Below, piece by piece: positions 1 to 6,184 of a stretch of 7,730 bases of DNA. The first letter of the stretch is position 1, and each line of letters opens with the position of its first letter. Source of the stretch: Actinomycetes bacterium. Its GTDB lineage: Bacteria; Actinomycetota; Acidimicrobiia; Acidimicrobiales; Acidimicrobiaceae. Under the pieces are notes generated by a model. That model searched no databases. It worked only from the letters and a program-made list of their open reading frames with translations, and was not told the DNA's origin. The translations under genes were made by a program, and so were the position numbers. Location of the stretch: assembly GCA_021790495.1 (NCBI GenBank), contig JAJYGZ010000170.1, positions 1,208 to 8,937 on the forward strand, written 5' to 3'.

Positions 1-941
1 TGGGTGACCGCAAGGTTGGCGATTCCTAGGCTCCGCGAGAGCTTCCAGTACCTTTGCAGCCACCGAAGCGCTGCGCGATCCTGGGTAAGCGCCCACACTT
101 CGTCAATTGCCACCACGGTCGGCCTCGCCGAAGACCCGAGCTGCGCGGCGCGGATTGCGCTCAACACCAGCGTTACGGCGAGCGAATACATTGTCGTACC
201 GAATACCAAGGATAAGTCGATCACAAGTATCCCCTGGTGCAGCGCTGGCACAATCGCACCCGCAGATGTCTTTGCGACCAGCCCCGAATCCAGCAGGATG
301 GAGCATCCCGCCACCAATTCGGCCAAAGCACCTTGCACGTACCCACCTAGCCACGCCGTCGGGCCACCGCGGCGGTCCAACGAGATCAGCTCTTGGCGGA
401 TCCGTACGAAATTGAGATCATCGGCGACAGCTCCCAAGACTTGGGCCAAAGCCGCGTTCTCAAGGCCGATGAGCGATCTCTTGCAAACGAAGGAGAGCGC
501 GAGTTCGGCGAGTTCGCGGTTAAGCTCGCGCGCCAGGGTACGGTCGCAATTGCCGGGGGTCACAAAAGGATTGACGCCGGAATTGTCCTTGAGGAAACTG
601 ATCGGAGAAAATCCAAAGAAGTTCGAGAGCGCGCCGTACTCGCCCTTGGGATCAAGTACCACTGACGAGTAGCCGTGAGCGTACATGCGTGCCAAGTAAC
701 TCTTGACGAGAGACGACTTTCCCATACCGATCTTTCCGAACACGAAGGTGTTCGGACCGGAAACCAGCTTGGCCTGGTACAGCTCGAAGGGGTTAAATCC
801 AAATGCGCCCCCAAAACGCGATACGCCCATGAGAGGCCGAAAAACAGAGTGATCGCTCTCGCCATATCCAAGCAGGAACGTGGCTGCCGTAGTGCTGGCT
901 TCGATGGGTTCGAGTTCGCTGCGGGTCGTTCGAAGCTTCAT
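1..941 (-). CDS. VirB4-type conjugation/secretion ATPase, C-terminal part beyond the left window edge (partial)
   Basis: Reading leftwards from ATG at 941-939, the frame stays open for 313 codons and runs off the window, so the 3' end is missing. It encodes a P-loop ATPase of the VirB4/TraG/HerA superfamily, which would power substrate transfer or pilus assembly at the inner face of the membrane. Visible motifs are a Walker A at residues 69-77 (GKIGMGKSS), the family-typical DPKGEY at 97-102, and a Walker B at 276-281 (VVAIDE) followed by VW. Walker A lies only 69 residues in, whereas in classical VirB4 it follows a large N-terminal domain. That domain seems to be supplied by the upstream SCO6880-like gene. 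The start overlaps that gene's stop as ATGA (941-938) and has no clear Shine-Dalgarno, which suggests translational coupling. A coupling protein (VirD4) is the main alternative, but the SCO6880 neighbour argues for VirB4. Confidence 0.85.
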   Translation of the reverse strand, partial: MKLRTTRSELEPIEASTTAATFLLGYGESDHSVFRPLMGVSRFGGAFGFNPFELYQAKLVSGPNTFVFGKIGMGKSSLVKSYLARMYAHGYSSVVLDPKGEYGALSNFFGFSPISFLKDNSGVNPFVTPGNCDRTLARELNRELAELALSFVCKRSLIGLENAALAQVLGAVADDLNFVRIRQELISLDRRGGPTAWLGGYVQGALAELVAGCSILLDSGLVAKTSAGAIVPALHQGILVIDLSLVFGTTMYSLAVTLVLSAIRAAQLGSSARPTVVAIDEVWALTQDRAALRWLQRYWKLSRSLGIANLAVT

Positions 942-2398
942 GGGGCGGTTCCGAGTGCGGCGAATTCCCTACGGGCTAAGCCTTGGCGTCCGAATTCGCG
1001 CCGCGTCACAATGCCCCGCGTCGCAAAATCCTCATGTAATCGCGCCTGTTGCGTCGTGGGGAACAGGGAGACCGCCAGCGCCGAGATCGTTACGCCAGCG
1101 CGCCCCGCGAGTTGTTCTGACTCCATCGCCTCGAGCGCCTCGACCCCAAGCGAGTCACCGGGACGGGTGAGGAAACCAGCTTCGCCGGCGACGCGGGCGG
1201 TGGCAATACTCCTAGCGCGCCCGGCTCGGGCGTGCCTCGCCAACTTCGCAGGCGAAACCGCTTGAAAAGTAACCGAGGTAGCACGCAGACCGTGGCAATC
1301 GAGAAACAGAGCACCAATGGCGCCGGGGAGTACAGGAGCTTGCGGCCAGCGAACGACCCGATAGAGTTTCATATCCGCACCCGGCATTTGAATACGGTCG
1401 AATTTCTCTCGCCCTCCCCGCCTGCCTGAATGACCTCCCCCGCAATTTGTTACTAGCCATCTCAGCTTGTGCACATCGATAAAATTTCGGCCGAAAATCT
1501 CAGGGCTCCAAGATGCGCACAGGCGTCGAGCCTCCTCGAGATGGGCGAAAGCGGCCGCTAGGCCTCGATCACCGGCAGCTAAAGGATCTGCTGTGGCGGA
1601 AATGCTCAAAGAGACAAAGCTGCGCGGACCCCTGGGGCGATAGAGCATCTTCTCATAGAGGTCGCCGAGACTTTCGCCATACTCTCCCTTGCCAGGAACC
1701 AAATCTCGCCGAGTTTGAGCGGCACGATCCTCCAACAAGGCATCGCGGGCAAAGGTGACCAGGGTGACTCGCGGGGCGTCGGCGCCAAGTCGAGCAATCG
1801 AGTCGAGAACCCGCGCCATCTCTTGGTGCATCTCCCCGAGTCCTTGAGCCCCGATCAAAAACGGCGACCGGCCAAGGCCGACCTCCAAAACGCAAGCGAC
1901 TCTGGCCGATGCCGGTCCAACCAGGAGGCCCGAGCCGTCTTTGGCCCCATAGACACCCGAAACGAGGCCTTGCCCACCATCCAAACGATGGGTGCGCGTC
2001 AAAAGGGCCGCCGCGGATACGCGCGCTCCGAGATTCCGCCTAAATTTTGGCGCAACGCGCTGCGCATTGACGCGCGGATCGCTTGGATCGCGGCGCACAC
2101 CCGCAGCAGAACTTAGCCAATAGCCAAGACCGCGCGCGACTAGGCGTGCAAGAGAGGCGCCATCGTACCTAACCCCCAGCGCCGCGATGGCCGTCACCAT
2201 CGCCATGCTCGCTACGACGAACCCGTCCAATGCACCGATACGAAGCACTATCGCGACCACGGCAATCCCCGACGTTGCTCCGAGAAATCTCGCTTCGTCG
2301 GATGCGAGACCGAATGGACGGCGCGCAAACGCGCTCGCGAACAGGTAGCCTCTTCGCCTGTTGGAGATCGCCGATGTCGCCTCATTGGGACTATCCAT
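938..2398 (-). CDS. SCO6880-family type IV secretion protein (PrgI/VirB3-like membrane anchor plus soluble domain)
   Basis: The protein is 486 residues. The start chosen is ATG at 2398-2396, because AGAGG at 2410-2406 sits 7 nt upstream and the start overlaps the end of the TrbL-like gene by 8 bp (ATGGATAG). Longer in-frame starts would run deep into that gene. Two adjacent hydrophobic segments (about residues 38-55 and 57-75) follow a basic N-terminus (RRR at 14-16), as in PrgI/VirB3-type proteins. A long soluble region follows, with FGRQGLARREFAAL near the end (469-482) resembling the C-terminus I recall for SCO6880 relatives. No Walker motif is visible, so it is not an ATPase by itself. 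The likely role is to anchor and partner the ATPase encoded next, in a split VirB3-VirB4 arrangement. Family assignment is from order and overall pattern recall, not from a search. Confidence 0.8.
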   Translation of the reverse strand: MDSPNEATSAISNRRRGYLFASAFARRPFGLASDEARFLGATSGIAVVAIVLRIGALDGFVVASMAMVTAIAALGVRYDGASLARLVARGLGYWLSSAAGVRRDPSDPRVNAQRVAPKFRRNLGARVSAAALLTRTHRLDGGQGLVSGVYGAKDGSGLLVGPASARVACVLEVGLGRSPFLIGAQGLGEMHQEMARVLDSIARLGADAPRVTLVTFARDALLEDRAAQTRRDLVPGKGEYGESLGDLYEKMLYRPRGPRSFVSLSISATADPLAAGDRGLAAAFAHLEEARRLCASWSPEIFGRNFIDVHKLRWLVTNCGGGHSGRRGGREKFDRIQMPGADMKLYRVVRWPQAPVLPGAIGALFLDCHGLRATSVTFQAVSPAKLARHARAGRARSIATARVAGEAGFLTRPGDSLGVEALEAMESEQLAGRAGVTISALAVSLFPTTQQARLHEDFATRGIVTRREFGRQGLARREFAALGTAP

Positions 2399-3422
2399 CG
2401 CCGCGCCTCTGGTAGCTCGGGGACAAATGCGACTCCCAGTCACCGGCGAGATCCTTGCGTCCGGCCGCATAGGGCACGTGGCCATAGTCAATAATCTCTG
2501 ATCCAGCCTGTGAAGCGGCCAAATTTTGATCAGCGAAGCTAACCGCACGGCGCGCAGCGCGCATTCCTGCGGCTGGCGCGCGTTCGAACTCAGGGGCTTG
2601 AGCGAAGTCAATTGCCCCCAGCATGCGAAGCGCCGCAAAAGGGCTAAGGACGCAGAGGATCAATGATGCGGTTGCGACCACGGCGACGGTCAAATTCGAG
2701 AGCTTCGCAGAGGTGGCAATACCGGCACTGATTCCCAGGCCGAGAGCGATAACCACCTTGACGAATATCAGTCCAGCGAGAACTTCGAGCAGCCGGAATA
2801 GCATCTTTCGGCCGCTCCGAAAGAGGCTCATCGCAAACGCGAAGGGCAGAATCGCGACGACCATGTAGATGGCGGCGGATCGCAACGCTAGCTCGAACCA
2901 CAAAAGCAGCGCGAAGACGACGTATACAATCGCAATCCCAACCCCGATCAAGCTTGGCACCCCGGGGCCGATCAATCCGGAGAAGGTGCCGTGCAGGGCC
3001 AAACCGGCAGAATCCACTGGAACAAAGCTGGCAAAAATGCGCTCAGAAAGTCCATTCGCTGCGCTTATGAGGGCCTCGACCACACCCAACTCCCCGCCAG
3101 CGAATACAGCCATCACGGGCAAATAAACAATTATGCTGCGGATCGTCGACGCGGGATCTCCTTGGACAACTGATGCTATCGCGGCAACTAAAAGCGACGT
3201 CACGGCCACAATTTCCACGGCGGGAAGGAGGTGGATCAAAGGAAGTGCAAACCATGACGCGCCGAGTTGAGGATCTCCCACCGAATTCACGACTGCAAAA
3301 AGGTGAGCCGACACAAAGCCGTCCGCGTCAACGAGCGCACGCCCAATGGTCGCCGACAGGGCCGATACAAAGAGACTCCCGATGTCGGATCCAATCGAAG
3401 CATATGTGAAACCAATAATCAT
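2391..3422 (-). CDS. VirB6/TrbL-like polytopic membrane protein of a type IV secretion system
   Basis: From ATG at 3422-3420 the protein has 343 residues. A TTG three codons upstream (3431) is also in frame, but AGG at 3435-3433 lies one base from that TTG and about 10 nt from the ATG, so the ATG is preferred. About six membrane-spanning stretches are visible, roughly at 67-86, 95-119, 157-178, 181-200, 211-230 and 243-269. The segment W175-F-E-L-A-L-R-S-A with a later ILPFAFA (191-197) matches the signature of actinobacterial TrbL/VirB6 relatives. The last 70 residues are polar and probably cytoplasmic. Such proteins form the inner-membrane channel platform of conjugation machines. It lies 21 bp after the DUF6112-like gene and overlaps the next gene by 8 bp. 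The VirB6-like call is firm in type but not in exact family. Confidence 0.82.
   Translation of the reverse strand: MIIGFTYASIGSDIGSLFVSALSATIGRALVDADGFVSAHLFAVVNSVGDPQLGASWFALPLIHLLPAVEIVAVTSLLVAAIASVVQGDPASTIRSIIVYLPVMAVFAGGELGVVEALISAANGLSERIFASFVPVDSAGLALHGTFSGLIGPGVPSLIGVGIAIVYVVFALLLWFELALRSAAIYMVVAILPFAFAMSLFRSGRKMLFRLLEVLAGLIFVKVVIALGLGISAGIATSAKLSNLTVAVVATASLILCVLSPFAALRMLGAIDFAQAPEFERAPAAGMRAARRAVSFADQNLAASQAGSEIIDYGHVPYAAGRKDLAGDWESHLSPSYQRRGDG
2406..2410 (-). promoter_or_regulatory. Shine-Dalgarno of the SCO6880-like gene
   Basis: AGAGG on the minus strand lies 7 nt before ATG 2398-2396, inside the 3' end of the TrbL-like gene. It fixes the start of the SCO6880-like gene against the much longer upstream open frame. 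Confidence 0.7.
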
Positions 3423-3435
3423 CGAAACCAAACCT
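3406..3435 (-). promoter_or_regulatory. Start region of the TrbL-like gene: AGG motif deciding TTG versus ATG
   Basis: On the minus strand AGG (3435-3433) precedes two in-frame candidates: TTG at 3431-3429, only one base away, and ATG at 3422-3420, about 10 bases away. Ribosome spacing favours the ATG. The motif is short, so the call is moderate. Confidence 0.45.
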
Positions 3436-3443
3436 GTTCTCGC

Positions 3444-3758
3444 TCAGTGAACGCCTTGCCCCAAATGGAAGAAGAAATTAATTAGCGCCGGTGCGGCCCC
3501 GACAACCACAGACGCCAATGCCGAAGCAATCAAGGTCCGCTTGCCGGTGTAGGTCTGCTGATAGTTGCCAGAATGGGATCCGATCGCCCACATCGCCGCA
3601 CCCGCCAGGAGCCCGACCAGCGCAATTAGCAGCGCCCAGGCCGCAACCCCATTGGCAATCGACTGCAACGCCGACCCTCCGGGAAGTGCGTTGATATTTG
3701 GTGTCACCGATACGTCGGCCAGCGCCGACCCCCAAAAGCGATTCGCGACATTATCCAT
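3444..3758 (-). CDS. Small DUF6112-like membrane protein, first gene of the type IV secretion cassette
   Basis: The protein is 104 residues starting at ATG 3758-3756. It has two hydrophobic helices (about 37-60 and 76-97) separated by a short polar stretch containing the SHSGNYQQTYTGK segment (61-73). LPGGSALQ (25-32) before the first helix and VVGAAPALINFF (85-96) at the end match the pattern I know from DUF6112 proteins. Those are regularly found just upstream of TrbL- and SCO6880-like genes in actinobacterial mobile elements. Size and topology resemble VirB2-type pilin precursors, but no clear signal-peptide cleavage site is visible, so a pilin role is only a suggestion. An upstream ATG at 3765 is out of frame and soon stops. 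A weak AGAG lies about 10 nt before the start. It is the most upstream gene of the leftward operon. Confidence 0.75.
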   Translation of the reverse strand: MDNVANRFWGSALADVSVTPNINALPGGSALQSIANGVAAWALLIALVGLLAGAAMWAIGSHSGNYQQTYTGKRTLIASALASVVVGAAPALINFFFHLGQGVH

Positions 3759-3947
3759 GCGCCATACTCTAGCTTAATTCGATGGGTATCACTATGTTTC
3801 TTGATATTTCATTACATATTCCTATTCGAGATGCCCGCTCGGCTTCGCGGGTGGCCGTGACGCCTCATATAGTCTTTGATGTAAGGCTGCGCCTAAAGCT
3901 CTCTTGGACTACCTCGATACCAACCCTTCTAGCCGTATGGATATCAT
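3759..3947. promoter_or_regulatory. Divergent intergenic region between secretion cassette and two-component operon
   Basis: These 189 bases separate two divergently transcribed operons and should hold both promoters. The part from about 3768 to 3828 is strikingly AT-rich (about 19 G/C in 61 bases) against surroundings that look mid-50s percent GC. Candidate plus-strand elements are TTGATA (3801-3806) with TATTCG 16 bases on (3823-3828), and TTGGAC (3904-3909) nearer the kinase start. Neither pairs with a good -10 box, so I name no promoter. ATATTTC (3804-3810) and ATATTCC (3816-3822) recur at 12-base spacing, which might be a weak direct-repeat operator of the kind OmpR/PhoB-family regulators use. 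No convincing gene is visible here. Confidence 0.45.
3833..3852. other. GC-rich hairpin in the divergent region
   Basis: CCCGC (3834-3838) pairs with GCGGG (3847-3851) around an 8-base loop, extended by one G-T pair. It borders the AT-rich patch. It has no T-tract, so it is not a convincing terminator. It may be a leader structure or chance. Confidence 0.3.
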
Positions 3948-4976
3948 GTGCCCCACGAAATCGAAGTTGAACAGTACCTTGGATGCCTTACCAACGCGCT
4001 AGACGCCGTTTCTCAGGCCGTCTTTGTGCATGACAGCTCGGGAACCCTGATCTTTGATAACGCGGCCGCGCGCGATCTCGGCGCCGCCCGGCACGAAGAA
4101 GCTGGGCTGATGCGCGCAATCGAAGAAGCCATAGCCTCTGGGCGCGCAGGACGCTTCAAAGACCGCTCTTTTTCAATCTTTGGACCTCCGCGTCGGGACT
4201 TCTCGATCCGCACCCGCCCCGCATCCCCCGAGCGTCAACACATTGTCGTCACGGTCATCGAGGACCTGACAATCCGAAATCAACTCGACACGATAAGGCG
4301 CGATTTCGTGGCCAACGTCAGCCACGAACTTCGCACTCCGATCGGCGCGTTGGGCCTGCTGGCTGAGACGCTCGCCTTCGAGGAAGATCCCAAGGTTCGC
4401 CAACGCCTCGCCAATCGAATTCAAAACGAGGCCTTCCGCGTCTCCAAGATCATCGACGACCTACTCGATTTGAGTCGAATCGAATCCGAGGGCGCGTCAC
4501 AGCAGGCCGATATCGACTTCGTCGAACTAGTGACAGAAGTCCTTGATCAAGCGGCGCCCGCCGCGGAACTCGCAGGCGTGAGCTTGCAATTCGAGCTCAG
4601 CGGATCCAACTTCATGTACCATGGCGACAAGCGCCAACTTCGGTCTGCGCTGGCCAACTTGGTCGACAACTCGATCAAATATTCCGAGAAGGAATCTTCA
4701 GTAAATCTAGAGCTTACCCGGACGCCCTCGACGATTGAGATCTCGGTTATCGACCACGGGATAGGAATACCCCAAAAGGACCTGGAAAGAATCTTCGAGC
4801 GCTTTTACCGGGTTGACCAAGCACGTTCGAGGCAGACTGGCGGTACCGGCCTTGGGCTTTCGATAGTAAGGCACGCTGTGGGCAACCATAACGGAGTCGT
4901 CGAAGTCGAGTCGCGCGAAGGATCGGGTTCCACATTCCGAATCGTATTGCCTACGAAAGGCGAAGAGCAGAAGTGA
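3948..4976 (+). CDS. SenX3/PhoR-type sensor histidine kinase without transmembrane segments
   Basis: The protein is 342 residues. The start is GTG at 3948: the frame is closed by TAG at 3930-3932 just upstream and no in-frame ATG lies between. Domains in order are a PAS-like sensor (about 12-108, with F26-V-H-D-S-S-G-T-L-I-F), a HisKA dimerisation domain with phospho-acceptor H126 in the H-box (NVSHELRTP), and a HATPase_c domain. The ATPase domain shows an N-box with N237/N241, G1 DHGIGIP (269-275), an F-box FERFYRVD (283-290) and G2 GGTGLGLSIV (298-307). It should autophosphorylate and pass phosphate to the adjacent regulator. SenX3 and PhoR normally carry N-terminal membrane helices. None is present here, so the kinase looks cytosolic or reliant on partners. 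The stop overlaps the regulator start by 4 bp. Closest functional analogy is phosphate-limitation signalling, but the signal is unknown. Confidence 0.92.
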   Translation: MPHEIEVEQYLGCLTNALDAVSQAVFVHDSSGTLIFDNAAARDLGAARHEEAGLMRAIEEAIASGRAGRFKDRSFSIFGPPRRDFSIRTRPASPERQHIVVTVIEDLTIRNQLDTIRRDFVANVSHELRTPIGALGLLAETLAFEEDPKVRQRLANRIQNEAFRVSKIIDDLLDLSRIESEGASQQADIDFVELVTEVLDQAAPAAELAGVSLQFELSGSNFMYHGDKRQLRSALANLVDNSIKYSEKESSVNLELTRTPSTIEISVIDHGIGIPQKDLERIFERFYRVDQARSRQTGGTGLGLSIVRHAVGNHNGVVEVESREGSGSTFRIVLPTKGEEQK

Positions 4977-5686
4977 ACAAGATGCAGACGACCGTACTGG
5001 TTGCCGAAGACGAAGAGTCGTTTATCGACGCCCTCACCCTGGGCCTAAAGAAAGAGGGCATGAACGTCGCTATCGCACGGGACGGCAAGGAGGCGCTCGA
5101 TCTCTTCGAGGCTGTCGCGCCCGATGTTATTCTCCTGGATCTGATGCTTCCAAAAATCTCCGGCATCGACGTCTGCAAACAGATCCGCGCGGTGAGCCAG
5201 GTCCCAATAATCATGGTTACCGCCCGCGGCTCGGAACTCGATACTGTAGTGGGGCTCGAAGTGGGAGCCGACGACTACGTTACCAAGCCATTTAGGATGC
5301 GCGAACTCACCGCTCGAATTCGCGCGGTGCTGCGCCGCGCTCCCACCACACCGACCGTCGAGGCAAGCCAGGACATGATTGAAATCGGCGAAATCTGCCT
5401 CGATACCGCGCGGCACGAACTCCGAATATCGGACTCGCCCGTTGCGCTGCCTCTCAAGGAGTTTGAGCTCCTCGAACTGCTGATGTCGAATCCCAACCGC
5501 GTGATGACGCGCGACATGATCATCGACCGTGTGTGGGGACCGTACCATACCAGCGACACCAAAACGCTTGACGTGCACATCAAGCGCCTCCGGGGCAAGA
5601 TTGAACCAGATCCAACCAATCCGACATATATAACCACCGTTAGAGGTTTAGGTTATCGATTCGAATCCAAAAGCAAAAAGCCGTAA
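4973..5686 (+). CDS. regX3: RegX3/PhoB-type response regulator (receiver plus winged helix)
   Basis: The protein is 237 residues from GTG 4973, which overlaps the kinase stop as GTGA. Purine-rich GAAGAG (4962-4967) lies 5 nt upstream. An in-frame ATG at 4982 is the alternative start. The receiver domain (about 6-122) has the acidic pair E12/D13, phospho-acceptor D56 (LLDLMLP), T83 and K105 (YVTKPF), so it is complete. The C-terminal OmpR/PhoB winged helix (about 135-233) shows LKEFELLELL (161-170), TKTLDVHIKRLRGKI (196-210) and TVRGLGYRF (222-230). The whole protein closely resembles mycobacterial RegX3 as I remember it, including the VCKQIRA and EVGADDYVTKP stretches. It is expected to bind direct-repeat promoter sites when phosphorylated. 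In RegX3 this concerns phosphate-responsive genes, but the targets here are not shown by the sequence. Confidence 0.93.
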   Translation: MNKMQTTVLVAEDEESFIDALTLGLKKEGMNVAIARDGKEALDLFEAVAPDVILLDLMLPKISGIDVCKQIRAVSQVPIIMVTARGSELDTVVGLEVGADDYVTKPFRMRELTARIRAVLRRAPTTPTVEASQDMIEIGEICLDTARHELRISDSPVALPLKEFELLELLMSNPNRVMTRDMIIDRVWGPYHTSDTKTLDVHIKRLRGKIEPDPTNPTYITTVRGLGYRFESKSKKP

Positions 5687-5691
5687 CGAAG

Positions 5692-6144
5692 TTGTACTAC
5701 CCGCCTGGCCAACAATCGAGTGTTCTGTTGAAGACCGTTGAGGCTATCCACAACCAGGGCGGCCGCGTAACTCCGGCGAGACGTGCTGTCATATCGGCCA
5801 TCGTTGAGGCATCCGGCCACGTCTCGGCCGAGGAGATCTTCTCGGTTGTCCATGGTCAAAGCCCGGACATACACCTGTCGACGGTATATCGGACGCTGGA
5901 TGCGCTTGAAAAACTCGGGGTGGTGGAACACGTCCACCTGGGACACGGCCGTGCGGTCTATCACCTTGAGGACAACGTCCATCAGCATCTGGTATGCGAC
6001 GACTGTGGAGCGGTTCTAGAAGCACCTAAGGATCTCTCCAAGCAACTCGAACAAGAACTCGAGAATCGCCTCGGCTTTCACATACGAGCTCATCATTTTT
6101 CCATCTTGGGAATTTGCAAAAACTGCTACCACAAAAAGCGCTAA
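5692..6144 (+). CDS. Fur-family metal-dependent transcriptional regulator
   Basis: The protein is 150 residues, a normal length for the family. The best start is TTG at 5692, five bases after the RegX3-like stop. TTG at 5728 (residue 13) is a shorter alternative, and neither has a clear Shine-Dalgarno. The N-terminal winged helix includes GGRVTPARRAV (23-33) and the recognition-helix signature STVYRTLDALEKLGVVE (63-79). The C-terminal dimerisation domain carries a structural zinc site of two CxxC pairs (C102/C105 and C142/C145). By hand alignment with PerR/Fur, the regulatory metal ligands are H43, H91, H97, H99 and E110. Glu at the last position favours Fur-like over PerR-like chemistry, while H91 replaces the usual Asp/Glu. 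Whether it senses iron, zinc, nickel or manganese cannot be decided. It is the third gene of the kinase-regulator operon. Confidence 0.92.
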   Translation: MYYPPGQQSSVLLKTVEAIHNQGGRVTPARRAVISAIVEASGHVSAEEIFSVVHGQSPDIHLSTVYRTLDALEKLGVVEHVHLGHGRAVYHLEDNVHQHLVCDDCGAVLEAPKDLSKQLEQELENRLGFHIRAHHFSILGICKNCYHKKR

Positions 6145-6183
6145 CCGCGACGCGCCCTTCGCGGCGGCCAACCGTCTTGGCTG
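6145..6183. terminator. Two short hairpins between convergent genes, possible bidirectional terminator
   Basis: Hairpin one pairs CCGCGA (6145-6150) with TCGCGG (6159-6164) around 8 bases, starting right after the Fur-gene stop. Hairpin two pairs CGGCCAA (6165-6171) with TTGGCTG (6177-6183) around 5 bases, with one G-T pair. Read on the minus strand, the first stem is followed after a few bases by CTTTTT (6131-6138 region), which gives a T-tract for leftward transcripts. There is no T-tract for rightward ones. Rho-independent action is therefore more plausible for the minus-strand gene. Confidence 0.45.
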
Positions 6184-6184
6184 G

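Noticed and set aside
4..672. 222-codon plus-strand open frame
   Set aside because: It is antisense to the partial ATPase, whose Walker A, DPKGEY and Walker B motifs make the minus strand the coding one.
675..1265. 196-codon plus-strand open frame
   Set aside because: It lies opposite the ATPase and SCO6880-like genes and has a basic, Ser/Arg/Ala-rich, low-complexity translation with no recognisable motif. It is a shadow.
1715..2116. 133-codon plus-strand open frame
   Set aside because: It is entirely antisense to the SCO6880-like gene and its product looks like noise.
2399..2638. 80-residue N-terminal extension of the SCO6880-like protein
   Set aside because: It overlaps the TrbL-like coding end out of frame, while a good AGAGG precedes the internal ATG at 2398.
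3804..3822. Possible Fur box
   Set aside because: The AT-rich sequence lacks the 7-1-7 inverted-repeat symmetry of Fur operators. Comparing it with its reverse complement gave few matches.
3782..3970. 62-codon plus-strand frame in the divergent region, as a lost N-terminus of the kinase
   Set aside because: It is out of frame with the kinase and shows no clear transmembrane helix. The hydrophobic run near its end is short and interrupted.
5045..5578. 177-codon minus-strand open frame
   Set aside because: It lies opposite the RegX3-like regulator, which has all its family residues.
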